Assembly (NCBI GenBank): GCA_963757115.1
Contig: CAVWQV010000009.1
Location: forward strand, 1-58,139
Length of the DNA: 58,139 bases
Reading direction: 5' to 3'
From: CAVWQV01 sp963757115
GTDB lineage: Bacteria; Pseudomonadota; Alphaproteobacteria; Acetobacterales; Acetobacteraceae
Of the stretch, positions 34,017 through 42,998 are shown piece by piece; positions within the stretch are counted from its first letter, which is position 1, and each line of letters opens with the position of its first letter. The notes below the pieces were generated by a model that ran no database searches, was not told where the DNA came from, and saw only the letters and a program-made list of their open reading frames with translations. The position numbers and the translations under genes are program-made.

Positions 34017-35194
34017 ATGAAGGTAGCAAAGGTCGAAACGCTGCGCGCCGACGCCGGATGGCGGCTGTTCTCCTTCTGCAAGATCACCACCGACGACGGC
34101 ATCATCGGATGGTCCGAATACAACGAGAGCTTCGGCAGCGCCGGCCTCTCGAATGTCATCGAGGCGCTTAGCGCGTTCGTCATCGGCAAGGACCCGCTGC
34201 CGCACGAGCACCGGATCGCCGAACTCCAGGTGCGCACGCGCCAGTCGCGGGGCGGCATCAACAACCAGGCGATCGCCGCGATCGAGAACGCGCTGCTCGA
34301 CATCAAGGGCAAGGCGTTGGGCGTGCCGGTCTACGCTTTGTTCGGCGGCCCGGTCCGCGACCGGATCCCGCTCTACTGGTCGCACACCGCGACATATCGC
34401 GTGCGCAACGCCGAGATGATGGGCGTGCCGCCCATCCGTACGCACGACGACCTCGCCCGCCACGCCGAGGAGATCCGTCGCTCGGGGTTCAAGGCGCTGA
34501 AGACCAACATCCTGCCCTTCGATGGCGAAAAGCTGGTGCAGCTTCGTGCCCGGTTTCGCCTACACGCCGGGCTGGCCGGAGCTGAATTGGGATCACGCAA
34601 CGGTGCGCGGCCGCCGTCGATGGGCTGGCCGCACTGCGTGAAGGCGCCGGCCCGGAAATGGGCCTCATGCTCGACATCAACTTCAACTTCAAGACGGAGG
34701 GTTTTCGGCGCATTGCCGAGGCGGTTGCGCCATTCGATCTGAACTGGCTGGAGATCGATACGCATGACGCCGAGTCGCTCGCGCTGATTCGCGGCGGCGC
34801 ACCCTGCCCGATCGCGTCCTGCGAAACGCTGCACGGCCGGCGCGAGTTCAAGCCATTCTTCGAGCGATACGCGATGGACGTGCCGATTGTCGACGTGATC
34901 TGGAATGGCCTCGGCGAGTCGCTCAAGATCGCCGCCATGGCCGACGCCTACGAGATGAACGTCGCACCGCATAACTTCTACGGCCACTTGTCCAGCATCA
35001 TCAGCGCGCATTTCTGCGCCGTTGTGCCGAACTTCCGGATTATGGAGATCGACATCGACGGCGTGGCCTGGCGGGACGAGTTCTATTCGGAGCCGCCGGT
35101 CATCGAGCACGGCGAACTCGTGCTGCCGTCCAAGCCCGGCTGGGGCATTGAGGTCAACGAGCGGGGCGTGCGCGCGCGTCCGCCGAAGAGCTGA
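34017..35194 (+). CDS. Mandelate racemase/enolase superfamily dehydratase (two frameshifts)
   Basis: About 390 residues after correction. The N-terminal cap reads MKVAKVETLRADAGWRLFSF and NNQAIAAIENALLDIKGKALG. Indels near 34547 and 34607 break the frame. The barrel then resumes with LMLDINFNFKTEGFRRIA, whose Asp is the first metal ligand, then NWLEIDTHD and ASCETLHGRREF with the next acidic ligands, and NVAPHNFYGHLSS with the catalytic His. This is the acid-sugar dehydratase pattern, taking a sugar acid to a 2-keto-3-deoxy acid. It follows the sugar importer, so it probably acts on the imported compound or its oxidised form. Confidence 0.85.
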
Positions 35195-35253
35195 CCTCGG
35201 CGTGCGAGGCGGCGATGACGAACTCTTAGGAGCGCGCGGGTAAAGGAGAGCAC

Positions 35254-36298
35254 ATGGCCAAGTTCAAGATCATCACCCCGAAGGGTGCCAGCTTCACCGT
35301 CGCCGGCGGTGGCTACGAGTACGAGATGGAGCCGCTGGAGGGCATGGACGCCGAGATGGTCGAGGGGCCGACCGACGAGGACGGCTTCATCGCAGCCGCA
35401 AAGGACGCGGACGCGCTCTACGCCAAGGGCATCCCGATCACCAAGCGGATCATCGACGGGCTGGAGCGGTGCAAGATCATCGCCCTCGGCAGCGTCGGTG
35501 TCGACCAGGTGGATGTCGCGGCCGCCACCGCGCGCGGCATCCCCGTCACCAACTGCCCTGACACCTTCATCGAGGAGGTGGCCGACCATGCCATGGCCCT
35601 GCTGCTGGCAAGCTTCCGCCGGGTGATCGAGCAGGACCGCATGGTGCGCGAGGGCCGCTGGAGCGAAGGGCGCCCCGCGCTGCTGCAGATCCCGCGCCTC
35701 ATGGGCCAGACGCTCGGCTTCATTGCGTTCGGCAACGTGGCGCGCGCGGTCGCGCGCCGGGCCAAGCCCTTCGGTCTGCGGATGATTGCATACGATCCCT
35801 TCATCGAGGAACTGGTCATGCCGGACTACGACGTGGTTCCGGCGTCGCTCGAGGAGGTGCTGAAGCAGTCGGACTTCATCTCGATCCACGCTCCCGCGAC
35901 GCCCGAAGCGCAGGGAATGCTGAAGGAGAAGCATTTCCGGCTGATGAAGAAAACCGCCATCTTCATCAATGTCGGCCGCGGACCGACCGTCGACGAAGTC
36001 AGCGCTGATCAAGGCGCTGCAGGAGGGATGGATCGCCCATGCCGGCCTGGACGTGCTGGAGAAGGAGCCCCCCGGCCACAACAACCCGCTGCTGACAATG
36101 AGCAACGTGACCTTGAGCGCGCACAACGCTTCGGCCTCGGCGCGCTTCGATCCGGCGCGCAAGCGCCGCGTCGGCGACAATCTCGCGATGGTGCTCAGCG
36201 GTCGGTGGCCGGTCAGCTGCGTCAATCCGGCAGTGCTGATGCGATCCGATCTACGGCGCTGGCAACCGATCTCCATGCGGCGCGGACCGAACAGCTAA
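35254..36298 (+). CDS. D-2-hydroxyacid dehydrogenase, CtBP/PGDH-like (frameshifted)
   Basis: NAD-dependent dehydrogenase of about 347 residues. The substrate-binding strand LGSVGVDQVDVAAA and TFIEEVADHAMALLLA are typical. The Rossmann motif is LGFIAFGNVARAVARRA, an unusual GFIAFG in place of GxGxxG. Catalytic residues are Arg near SVGVDQ, Glu in LDVLEKEP and His in LSAHNAS. A one-base slip near 36000 separates VGRGPTVDE from SALIKALQEGW. It would interconvert a 2-keto acid and D-hydroxyacid made by the neighbouring dehydratase. Confidence 0.87.
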
Positions 36299-36327
36299 AA
36301 TCATAAAATATAGGGCTGGAGGAACTG

Positions 36328-37510
36328 ATGTCCGACCAAACGAGTATCGATCGCGTCCTTTCCGAGGCGGTCGAGAGCGGCGCGATCCCCGGCGTCGTTG
36401 CGACGGCGGGGACGCGAGCCGGAACGATCTACGAAGGCGCGTTTGGGCGCCGCGCAATCGACAAACCTGACGCGATGACGAACGATACCGTGTTCTGGAT
36501 CGCATCCATGACCAAGGCGGTCGTCTCGGCAGCCGCCATGCAGATGGTCGAACGAGGCAAGGTGACGTTGGAGCAGGATCTCGGCGCGATCCTGCCCGAA
36601 CTCGCCAACCGACAAGTGCTGGAAGGCTGGGACGGCGGCGGAAAGCCGCGTCTTCGTCCGGCGCGCACACCCATCACCTTGCGGCATCTGCTTACTCACA
36701 CGGCGGGCTTCAGCTACGACATGTGGAACGCGGATATCAGCCGCTACATGGCAGAGATGGGCGTTCCGGGGATCATCACCTGCGAAAACAAGGCGCTCAC
36801 GACGCCGTTGATCGCCGAGCCGGGAACACGGTGGGAGTACGGCATCAATATCGACTTCGCCGGCAAGCTGGTTGAAGCACTCAGCGGAGAACGCCTGGAA
36901 TCCTATCTGCGCACGAACATCTTCGAGCCCCTCGGCATGACCGAGACCGGTTTTCGCATTCGACCCGATCAGCGCCCCCGACTTGCCGCTATGCACGCCC
37001 GCCTGCCCGACGGGCTCGCCCCGATCCCGTTCGAAATCCCGCAAGAGCCGGAATTCCACATGGGCGGCGGTGGCCTTTACTCGGTGGCGCGCGATTACCT
37101 TGCGTTCTGTCGGATGATCCTCAATCGAGGCACGCTGAACGGAGCGCAGGTGCTACGCCCCGAGACTGTCGACCTCATGGGACGGAACCAGATGGGCGAC
37201 ATCAATGTCACAAAGCTCGTCTCCGTGCAGGCAGCCTCCACCAACGACGCCGAGTTCTTCCCGGGGATGGTGAAAAAGTGGGGGCTCGGATTCATGATCA
37301 ACACTGAAGCCGTGCCAGGCCGACGCAGCGCGCGAAGCCTGACCTGGGCGGGGCTTGGCAACACATATTTCTGGATCGATCCGTCGCGAGATGTCGCCGG
37401 GGTTATCCTCACGCAGATCCTTCCGTTCGCCGACCCCGGCGGTGCTGCAGACCTACGAGGCGTTCGAGACAGCGGTTTACGCGTCCGGGGAACAGCGCGC
37501 GGCGGCTTGA
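36328..37510 (+). CDS. Serine hydrolase, class C beta-lactamase family (3' frameshift)
   Basis: About 393 residues after correction. The SxxK nucleophile motif is ASMTKAV near residue 60, the YxN-type motif is WEYGINIDFAGKL near 170, and RHLLTHTAGFSYD is the usual esterase/lactamase signature. No signal peptide is visible, so it is probably cytoplasmic and an esterase or lactonase rather than a lactamase. An extra C in CCCC near 37437 hides the natural end; in the right frame it reads VLQTYEAFETAVYA and stops at 37510. In this cluster it could open a lactone or ester. Confidence 0.85.
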
Positions 37511-37593
37511 TACCTCTGCGTAAAAGGGTCCGGGCCGGTGGGGCGGGAACCGGGTGGTCCTTCCGCGTGTTGGGCGAGCAGGAGGGCTCGCTC

Positions 37594-37743
37594 ATGAAAC
37601 GCCACATGCAGGACCCCACCGCGCCGCCGCCGCCCGGGCCGATACCGCCGGGGCCGGACCCCGACGACCCGATGCCCATCGAGGAGCCGCCATTGCCGAT
37701 CCCGATTCCGCCGGATCCCGGGCCGCCGCCGGTCCACGCCTGA
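37594..37743 (+). CDS. Small proline-rich protein
   Basis: 49 residues with 22 prolines, starting MKRHMQDPTAPPPPG and ending PPPVHA. The ATG at 37594 follows GGAGGG at usable spacing, and an in-frame upstream reading exists only because of the indel in the serine hydrolase gene. The sequence would form an extended polyproline helix. No signal peptide. Function unknown. Confidence 0.5.
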   Translation: MKRHMQDPTAPPPPGPIPPGPDPDDPMPIEEPPLPIPIPPDPGPPPVHA

Positions 37744-37798
37744 TAGACCCGGGGCGTTTCGCGGGCCACAATGCCGGGACGCGCATTTGGAGGGCGAC

Positions 37799-38545
37799 AT
37801 GGCGGAACGTTCGGCGGTCGTGACCGGGGCCGGAAGCGGCGTAGGGCGCGCGGCGGCGCTTGCCCTCCTGAATGACGGCTACTCGGTGGCCCTCGCCGGC
37901 CGGCGCAAGGCGGCGCTGGACGAAACGGCGTCAATGGCAAAGGCCGGCAAGCCGTTCGTGGTTCCGACGGATGTGACGAGCCCAGAAGCCGTCGCCACCC
38001 TCTTCGGCGCAACGCGCGATGCGTTCGGGCGGCTCGACGTGTTGTTCAACAATGCCGGCGGTAACGTGCCGTCCACGAACTTCGGCGACTTTACTTGGGA
38101 ACAGTGGACCCATGTGGTGGCCATCAATCTCAACGGCATGTTCCTGTGCGCCAACGCCGCGTTCCGCGCCATGCGCGAACAGTCGCCGCGCGGCGGACGC
38201 ATCATCAATAACGGCTCCATCAGCGCCCACGTGCCCCGGCCCGGTTCCGCGGCGTACACCGCGACCAAACACGCGGTAACGGGCCTCACGAAGTCGATCT
38301 CGCTCGACGGACGGCAGTTCGACATCCAGTGCGGCCAAATCGACATTGGCAACGCGGCGACCCCGATGACAGAGCGTATGACGAATGGCGTGGCGCAGCC
38401 GAACGGCACGACGATGGTGGAGCCACGCATGGACGTTGAAAGCGTTGCCCGGTCGGTGCTGCTGATGGCCAATCTCCCGCGCGACGCCAACGTCCAATTC
38501 CTGATGGTTGCCGCCGACAAGATGCCATTCGCGGGGCGCGGCTAA
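37799..38545 (+). CDS. Short-chain dehydrogenase/reductase
   Basis: 248 residues. The cofactor motif is TGAGSGVGRA near residue 10, and LAGRRKAA suggests NADP preference. NNAGGN, then NGSISAHV and YTATKHAVTG give the Asn-Ser-Tyr-Lys catalytic set at about 88, 139, 152 and 156. The ATG at 37799 follows GGAGGG. Last gene of the co-directional sugar cluster; likely oxidises the imported sugar or a derived alcohol. Confidence 0.92.
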   Translation: MAERSAVVTGAGSGVGRAAALALLNDGYSVALAGRRKAALDETASMAKAGKPFVVPTDVTSPEAVATLFGATRDAFGRLDVLFNNAGGNVPSTNFGDFTWEQWTHVVAINLNGMFLCANAAFRAMREQSPRGGRIINNGSISAHVPRPGSAAYTATKHAVTGLTKSISLDGRQFDIQCGQIDIGNAATPMTERMTNGVAQPNGTTMVEPRMDVESVARSVLLMANLPRDANVQFLMVAADKMPFAGRG

Positions 38546-38699
38546 CCGAGCACCTTCCGGTTCCCGCCAGTTCGGCAACGTTGTCGAACAGGGCGGGCAA
38601 CTCCCCGCTCAGCCAGCCCAGGTGCCATGCGAAGCGCCGTCTTGCCCGCAGCCGGGCTGGGCCTCATGTATGCTGCACTGCAGCACGGAGACCTACCCT

Positions 38700-39317
38700 A
38701 TGCCTTTGAGCCGGCCCTCGGCGCGCGAGAAGCTGCACACTCGAACCATCGTAATCAACGGCTACCGACGGGCGGACGGATTGTTCGACATCGAGGCCGA
38801 GCTATCCGACGTCAAGGCGAACGGCTCCTGGAGCCCGCACCGCGGGGCAATCGCACCCGACGAGCCGCTGCACGGCATGGCGATGCGGATGACGGTCGAT
38901 GAGGAGTTGCGCATCCTGGGCTGCGAGGCCGCGAGCGACTACACGCCTTACGCGATCTGCCCGGTGGCCGCGCCCAACTTCGCCCGGCTCGAGGGATTGC
39001 AAATAAAGCCGGGGTTCCTCCGCGATGCGGCCGCGCGAATTGGCGGCACCGCCGGCTGCACGCACCTTCGTGAACTTTTGCAGCAGATGGGGACGACCGC
39101 GCACCAGACGGTTCACGCGGCGCGCGGCCAAGCCGAGGCAGAGGCCGCCCGAGCCGCCACCGGCGCGGCGCTCAGCCCCGAGGCGATCGATAAACAGACG
39201 GTGGCCAAATTCGGCGGCTCAGGGCAGATTGTGAACACCTGCATCGCCTACGATGAAGCCGGGCCGATCGTAAGGCAGCGCTGGCCGCACCTATACAAGT
39301 CGGCCGAGCCGGGATGA
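38700..39317 (+). CDS. DUF2889 family protein
   Basis: 205 residues. The N-terminus reads LHTRTIVINGYRRADGLFDIEAE, a typical DUF2889 strand pair. GTAGCTHLRELLQQMG near 122 is the conserved signature, and TCIAYDEAGPIVRQRWPHLY ends the domain. DUF2889 proteins are common beside aromatic or acyl-CoA catabolic genes in alpha- and betaproteobacteria, but have no proven activity. The ATG at 38700 is chosen because conservation begins at MPLSRPSAREKL. Convergent with the DUF4167 gene. Confidence 0.88.
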   Translation: MPLSRPSAREKLHTRTIVINGYRRADGLFDIEAELSDVKANGSWSPHRGAIAPDEPLHGMAMRMTVDEELRILGCEAASDYTPYAICPVAAPNFARLEGLQIKPGFLRDAAARIGGTAGCTHLRELLQQMGTTAHQTVHAARGQAEAEAARAATGAALSPEAIDKQTVAKFGGSGQIVNTCIAYDEAGPIVRQRWPHLYKSAEPG

Positions 39318-39341
39318 GGGCGGCGCTGTGACGCGCCCCCG

Positions 39342-39801
39342 CTACTCCTCCGGGCGGCGCCGCAGCGATCGGGATGTCCCGAGACTCCGGCTGCTCGCCG
39401 ACGCCCGGAACTCGCGCTTCCTCCCCGAACCCGTCGCCGGCCATGTCCGGCTGCGTCTCCTCGCCGTTGACGTAAGGGCGGCGGGGCGGCTGCTGGCCGT
39501 TCTGCGCCTGGTTCTGCTGCGCCGCCTGGTTCATGGCGTTCAGGATACGGAAATAGTGCTCCGCGTGCTGGAAGTAGCCCTCCGCCATCACCCGGTCGCC
39601 ACTGCTGGTCGCGTCGCGGCCGAGTTGGAGATATTTCTCGAACAGCTGCTGAGCCGTCCCGCGGACCCGAAGATCGGGGCCGTTGCTGTCGAATACGTGG
39701 TTGCGGTTGAGCGGGATCCCGCCGCTATGGTGACGAATGCCGCCTCCGCCGCCTCCGCCGCCCGGCCGGTGGTTTCGTCCACGCATGCGTTTCATGTTCA
39801 T
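39342..39801 (-). CDS. DUF4167 protein (3' frameshift)
   Basis: Alphaproteobacterial DUF4167 protein. Starts MNMKRMRGRNHRPGGG with a glycine run of eight, then the conserved core GTAQQLFEKYLQLGRDA and AEGYFQHAEHYFRILNAMNQ. In the apparent frame it runs on to 39172, antisense to the DUF2889 gene; an indel near 39375 would instead give a tail ending LRRRPEE at 39342, which I prefer. It is almost always beside prmC in alphaproteobacteria, as here. The basic, disordered ends suggest RNA binding; function unproven. Confidence 0.8.
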
Positions 39802-40041
39802 TCGAATGCCGTCGCGCTTTCCTGTTGCAGCCCGCTCCGCAGATCCCGAGGCGCATGAGCGCCTCGTGCTGTGTCGTCAGAAGGCCTGTCCCAATCGACG
39901 TTGCTGCTTGGCGTTTGCCCGACCGCCGATCTTGCCCATGGGCTTCATGACCGGTTCGGCCGACACCTAGGGACTTGTCGCTACGGTTGTCCCTGCGCGA
40001 CGGAAGCTAGCCGCCCCTTGTCGCTCTGCCAAACGGTTTTT

Positions 40042-40881
40042 TCAGGACCTTGGTCTGCAAAGGACGAGCGCACGGGGCATCCCCGCCAAGTCCGATGCCG
40101 TCCGGCTCGCGAGGCCGGCGGCGGCGGCGGCCCTGCTGACCGGCTCCGCCTGCATGGCTCCGATCTCGAGGACCGCGGCGCCCTCGGGTGCCAACAGCCG
40201 ATCGATGGCCGGGATGATCCGGCGGTAAGCGTCAAGGCCGTCCGGCCCGCCGTCGAGCGCAAGCCGAGGCTCATGCGCCGCCACCTCGGGCATCAGTCCG
40301 GCAATGTTGTCCGTCTCGATATAGGGCGGGTTGGACAGGATCAGGTCGAACTCGCCGGCGAGGCAATCGGCCCAGTCGCCTACGGTCAGGGCGGCCCGGC
40401 CCGCGAACCCAAGCGCTGCGGCGTTGCGCGAGGCGAGCACCGCCGCAGCGTGCGCCCGGTCGACCCCGATGCCGAACGCAAGCGGGAACTCCGAAAGTGC
40501 GGCGAGCAGCAGGTTGCCCGTACCTGTGCCGAGGTCGAGGATGCGACGGACGCGCTCTACTGCCGGAAACTCGCCGAGCGCCGCTTCGATCAGCGTTTCG
40601 CTGTCGGCGCGCGGGATCAGCGTCGCCGGCGAGACCGCCAAAGGAAGGCTCCAGAATTCCCGCGCGCCGGTGATGAAGGCGAGCGGCTCGCGGGCCGCCC
40701 GGCGCGCGATCAGCCCTTCGAAGTCACGAGCGTCCAGCACCGCGGCAAGGTCGGCCAACAATGCTTCCTGGGACAGGTCGAGCGCATGGCCGAGCAGCCA
40801 TCGCGCTTCGCGGAGCGGCTGCTCGATCCCAGCGGCGGCGAGTTGCGCGGCGCCCCTACGCAAGGCCTCGCTGCGCGTCAC
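40042..40881 (-). CDS. prmC: Release factor glutamine methyltransferase
   Basis: N5-glutamine methylation of the GGQ motif of peptide chain release factors. Motif I is ILDLGTGTGNLLLAAL near residue 115 and the catalytic NPPY motif is FDLILSNPPYIETD near 183. FWSLPLAVSPATLIPRADSETL precedes them, as in the family. The GTG at 40881 begins VTRSEALRRG and gives about 280 residues, the normal length. Usually follows prfA; here prfA is absent upstream and DUF4167 follows, 240 bp further left. Confidence 0.9.
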   Translation of the reverse strand: MTRSEALRRGAAQLAAAGIEQPLREARWLLGHALDLSQEALLADLAAVLDARDFEGLIARRAAREPLAFITGAREFWSLPLAVSPATLIPRADSETLIEAALGEFPAVERVRRILDLGTGTGNLLLAALSEFPLAFGIGVDRAHAAAVLASRNAAALGFAGRAALTVGDWADCLAGEFDLILSNPPYIETDNIAGLMPEVAAHEPRLALDGGPDGLDAYRRIIPAIDRLLAPEGAAVLEIGAMQAEPVSRAAAAAGLASRTASDLAGMPRALVLCRPRS

Positions 40882-40934
40882 CGAGAGCTCATCGTGCGGA
40901 AGGAACAGAACAGGCCCACACGCGTTTACCGGCC

Positions 40935-41156
40935 ATGAGCACGAACCCAAAAACCGACCATTCCGACCAACCCTCCAACACGGTCAAGGACCCGGACGAC
41001 TGGACCACTGGGGATGAGAAGATGACGGGGGCGCAGGCGTCCTATCTCAAGACGCTGTGCGAGGAAGCGAACGAGCAATTCGACGACACGCTGACCAAGG
41101 CGGAGGCGTCCAAGCGCATCGATGCGCTGAAGGAGAAGACCGGCAGGGGTCGTTAG
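40935..41156 (+). CDS. DUF3072 family small protein
   Basis: 73 residues, hydrophilic. The conserved DUF3072 segment reads KMTGAQASYLKTLCEEANEQ, then LTKAEASKRIDALKEKTGRG. The ATG at 40935 is used because it begins the conserved N-terminus MSTNPKTDHSDQ. It is likely a small cytoplasmic protein of unknown function, and is divergent from prmC. Confidence 0.8.
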   Translation: MSTNPKTDHSDQPSNTVKDPDDWTTGDEKMTGAQASYLKTLCEEANEQFDDTLTKAEASKRIDALKEKTGRGR

Positions 41157-41193
41157 GCGACGCCCGCGAAACCATCGTGCCGGCCGGAGCGGC

Positions 41194-42783
41194 TCAGGCG
41201 CGCTTGACGTTCCAGAACATGGCAAACCCGTTCGGCACGTCCTTTATCGTGTCGCGATACGCCGTGGCGGCGAGAACCTGCCCGAGCGGCACGTAGGGCA
41301 CATCGACCAGCGCCTGAAGCTGCAAGTCGGTCGCGATCTTCTGCTGCGCCGGAACGTCGCCTGCCGCGATCCATTGGCTGCGCAGTTCCTCGATTCGCGG
41401 GCTGCTCGGCCAGCCCGGCACGCCGCCGCCGGCGCCCTGGCCGCGCAGGAAGACGTGGCCGACCGGATTATACTGGTCGAGGCCGGCCCAGAACGTGTTG
41501 AACACGCTCCAGCCGCCGGCGTCCGTCGGGTCCTTCTTGGCGCGGCGCTGCACCACGGAGCCCCAGTCCATCGCCTGGTAGTCCACGGTCAGCCCTGCCT
41601 TTGACATCGCGTCGGCGCAGACGTCGGCCAGCGCCTTCAGGATCGGGAAATCCGTGGGCGCCAGCAGCACGACCTTCTCACCGTTGTAGCCGGCCGCCGC
41701 CAGCTCCCGCTTTGCCGCCGCGTAGTCCCGCTTGCCGGTGAACATGCCGAGGCCGGCATCCGTTGCCATCGGCGCGCCAGGGCAGAACACGCCGCTCGGC
41801 ACATGGCGCATCGCGGGATCGTCCCCGGCTACCGCGATCGCGAAATCCTCCTGGCTGATTGCCTTCAGGAGCGCGCGCCGGACGCCCGGGTTGTTGAACG
41901 GGACCGTGAGGTGGTTGAGCCGCATGCAGGCCATCAGGCCCGTGGGGTCCTGCACCGTCGCCTTGATGTGACCGTTCTGGGTCAATAGCGGCAGCAGGTC
42001 GTTGGTGGGGTTCTCCCACCAGTCCACCTCGTTGCTCTCGAGGGCGGCAGCCGCTGTCGCCGGGTCCTGGATGATCTGCCACTCGACCCGGTCGAAGTTC
42101 GCGATCTTGGGGCCCGCGGTCCAGTTCGGGGAACCATTCTCGCGCGGCTTGTAGTCTGCGAAGCGCTCGTAGACGAGGAGATGGCCGGGCACGCGCTCCC
42201 GCGCGTTGAACCGGTAGGGACCACTGCCGACCATTTCGGTGACTTGCGTGAACGCGTCCGTCCTAGCCAGCCGTTCCGGCATCATTGCGCAGAAGTTCGT
42301 CGGCGACTTGCCGAGCGCCGTCTGTAGCAGCGCGAAGGGCTGCTTCAGTCGGAACTGGATGGTTTTGTCGTCGGGCGCGGACAGCTCGTCGGTATAGCCG
42401 AGCAAGGTCTGGCCGAACGCGTCGCGCTTGCCCCAGCGCTCGATGCTGGCGACACAGTCCCGCGCCAGCACGGGCGTGCCATCATGCCACTTGAGGCCGT
42501 CCCGGAGCGTGATCCGCACCCGCTTGCCGTCGTCCTCGACCGTGTCGCCGGCGGCCATCTGCGGCGACGGCGCGAGCTTGCCATCGGTGCCGTACAGGGT
42601 GTCGAACAGCATGTAGCCGTGATTCCGCGTGACGTAGGCAGTGGTCCAGATCGGGTCGAGGACCGTCACGTCGGACTGGGGGATGAACTTGAGAACGCGG
42701 CTGCCTTCGGCACGCCCGACGCGCGGCGCCGCGAGCGCTACCAATCCTGCGCCTGTCGCGCCAAGCAAGGTCCGTCGCCTCAT
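41194..42783 (-). CDS. ABC transporter substrate-binding protein, peptide/opine family 5
   Basis: 529 residues, intact. The Tat-like signal MRRRTLLGATGAGLVALAA precedes a mature domain beginning VLKFIPQSDVTVLDPIWTT. The family signature GDTVEDDGKRVRITLRDGLKWHDGTPV is near 80-105, and MVGSGPYRF follows. It ends with YRDTIKDVPNGFAMFWNVKR, typical of a proteobacterial DppA-like clade. No permease or ATPase genes lie nearby, so its transporter must be elsewhere. Confidence 0.9.
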   Translation of the reverse strand: MRRRTLLGATGAGLVALAAPRVGRAEGSRVLKFIPQSDVTVLDPIWTTAYVTRNHGYMLFDTLYGTDGKLAPSPQMAAGDTVEDDGKRVRITLRDGLKWHDGTPVLARDCVASIERWGKRDAFGQTLLGYTDELSAPDDKTIQFRLKQPFALLQTALGKSPTNFCAMMPERLARTDAFTQVTEMVGSGPYRFNARERVPGHLLVYERFADYKPRENGSPNWTAGPKIANFDRVEWQIIQDPATAAAALESNEVDWWENPTNDLLPLLTQNGHIKATVQDPTGLMACMRLNHLTVPFNNPGVRRALLKAISQEDFAIAVAGDDPAMRHVPSGVFCPGAPMATDAGLGMFTGKRDYAAAKRELAAAGYNGEKVVLLAPTDFPILKALADVCADAMSKAGLTVDYQAMDWGSVVQRRAKKDPTDAGGWSVFNTFWAGLDQYNPVGHVFLRGQGAGGGVPGWPSSPRIEELRSQWIAAGDVPAQQKIATDLQLQALVDVPYVPLGQVLAATAYRDTIKDVPNGFAMFWNVKRA

Positions 42784-42998
42784 GCCGGCTGCTCTCCTAG
42801 GTGACCCGCCTTATACTGCAGGAGGACGCGTATGCGGAGCGAGAGCACCGGCGTTCGCAAGTGATGCTGGACAAGCAGCCATCTGTTCCCGAGAACGGCG
42901 GCGGGGTGGTCCCGATGGACCATCCCACATAAAGCCGGGCTTTGGCGGCCTTCTTAGGTATTCTTTGAGTGCCGGGAACATCATTTAGGAGCATGCGC

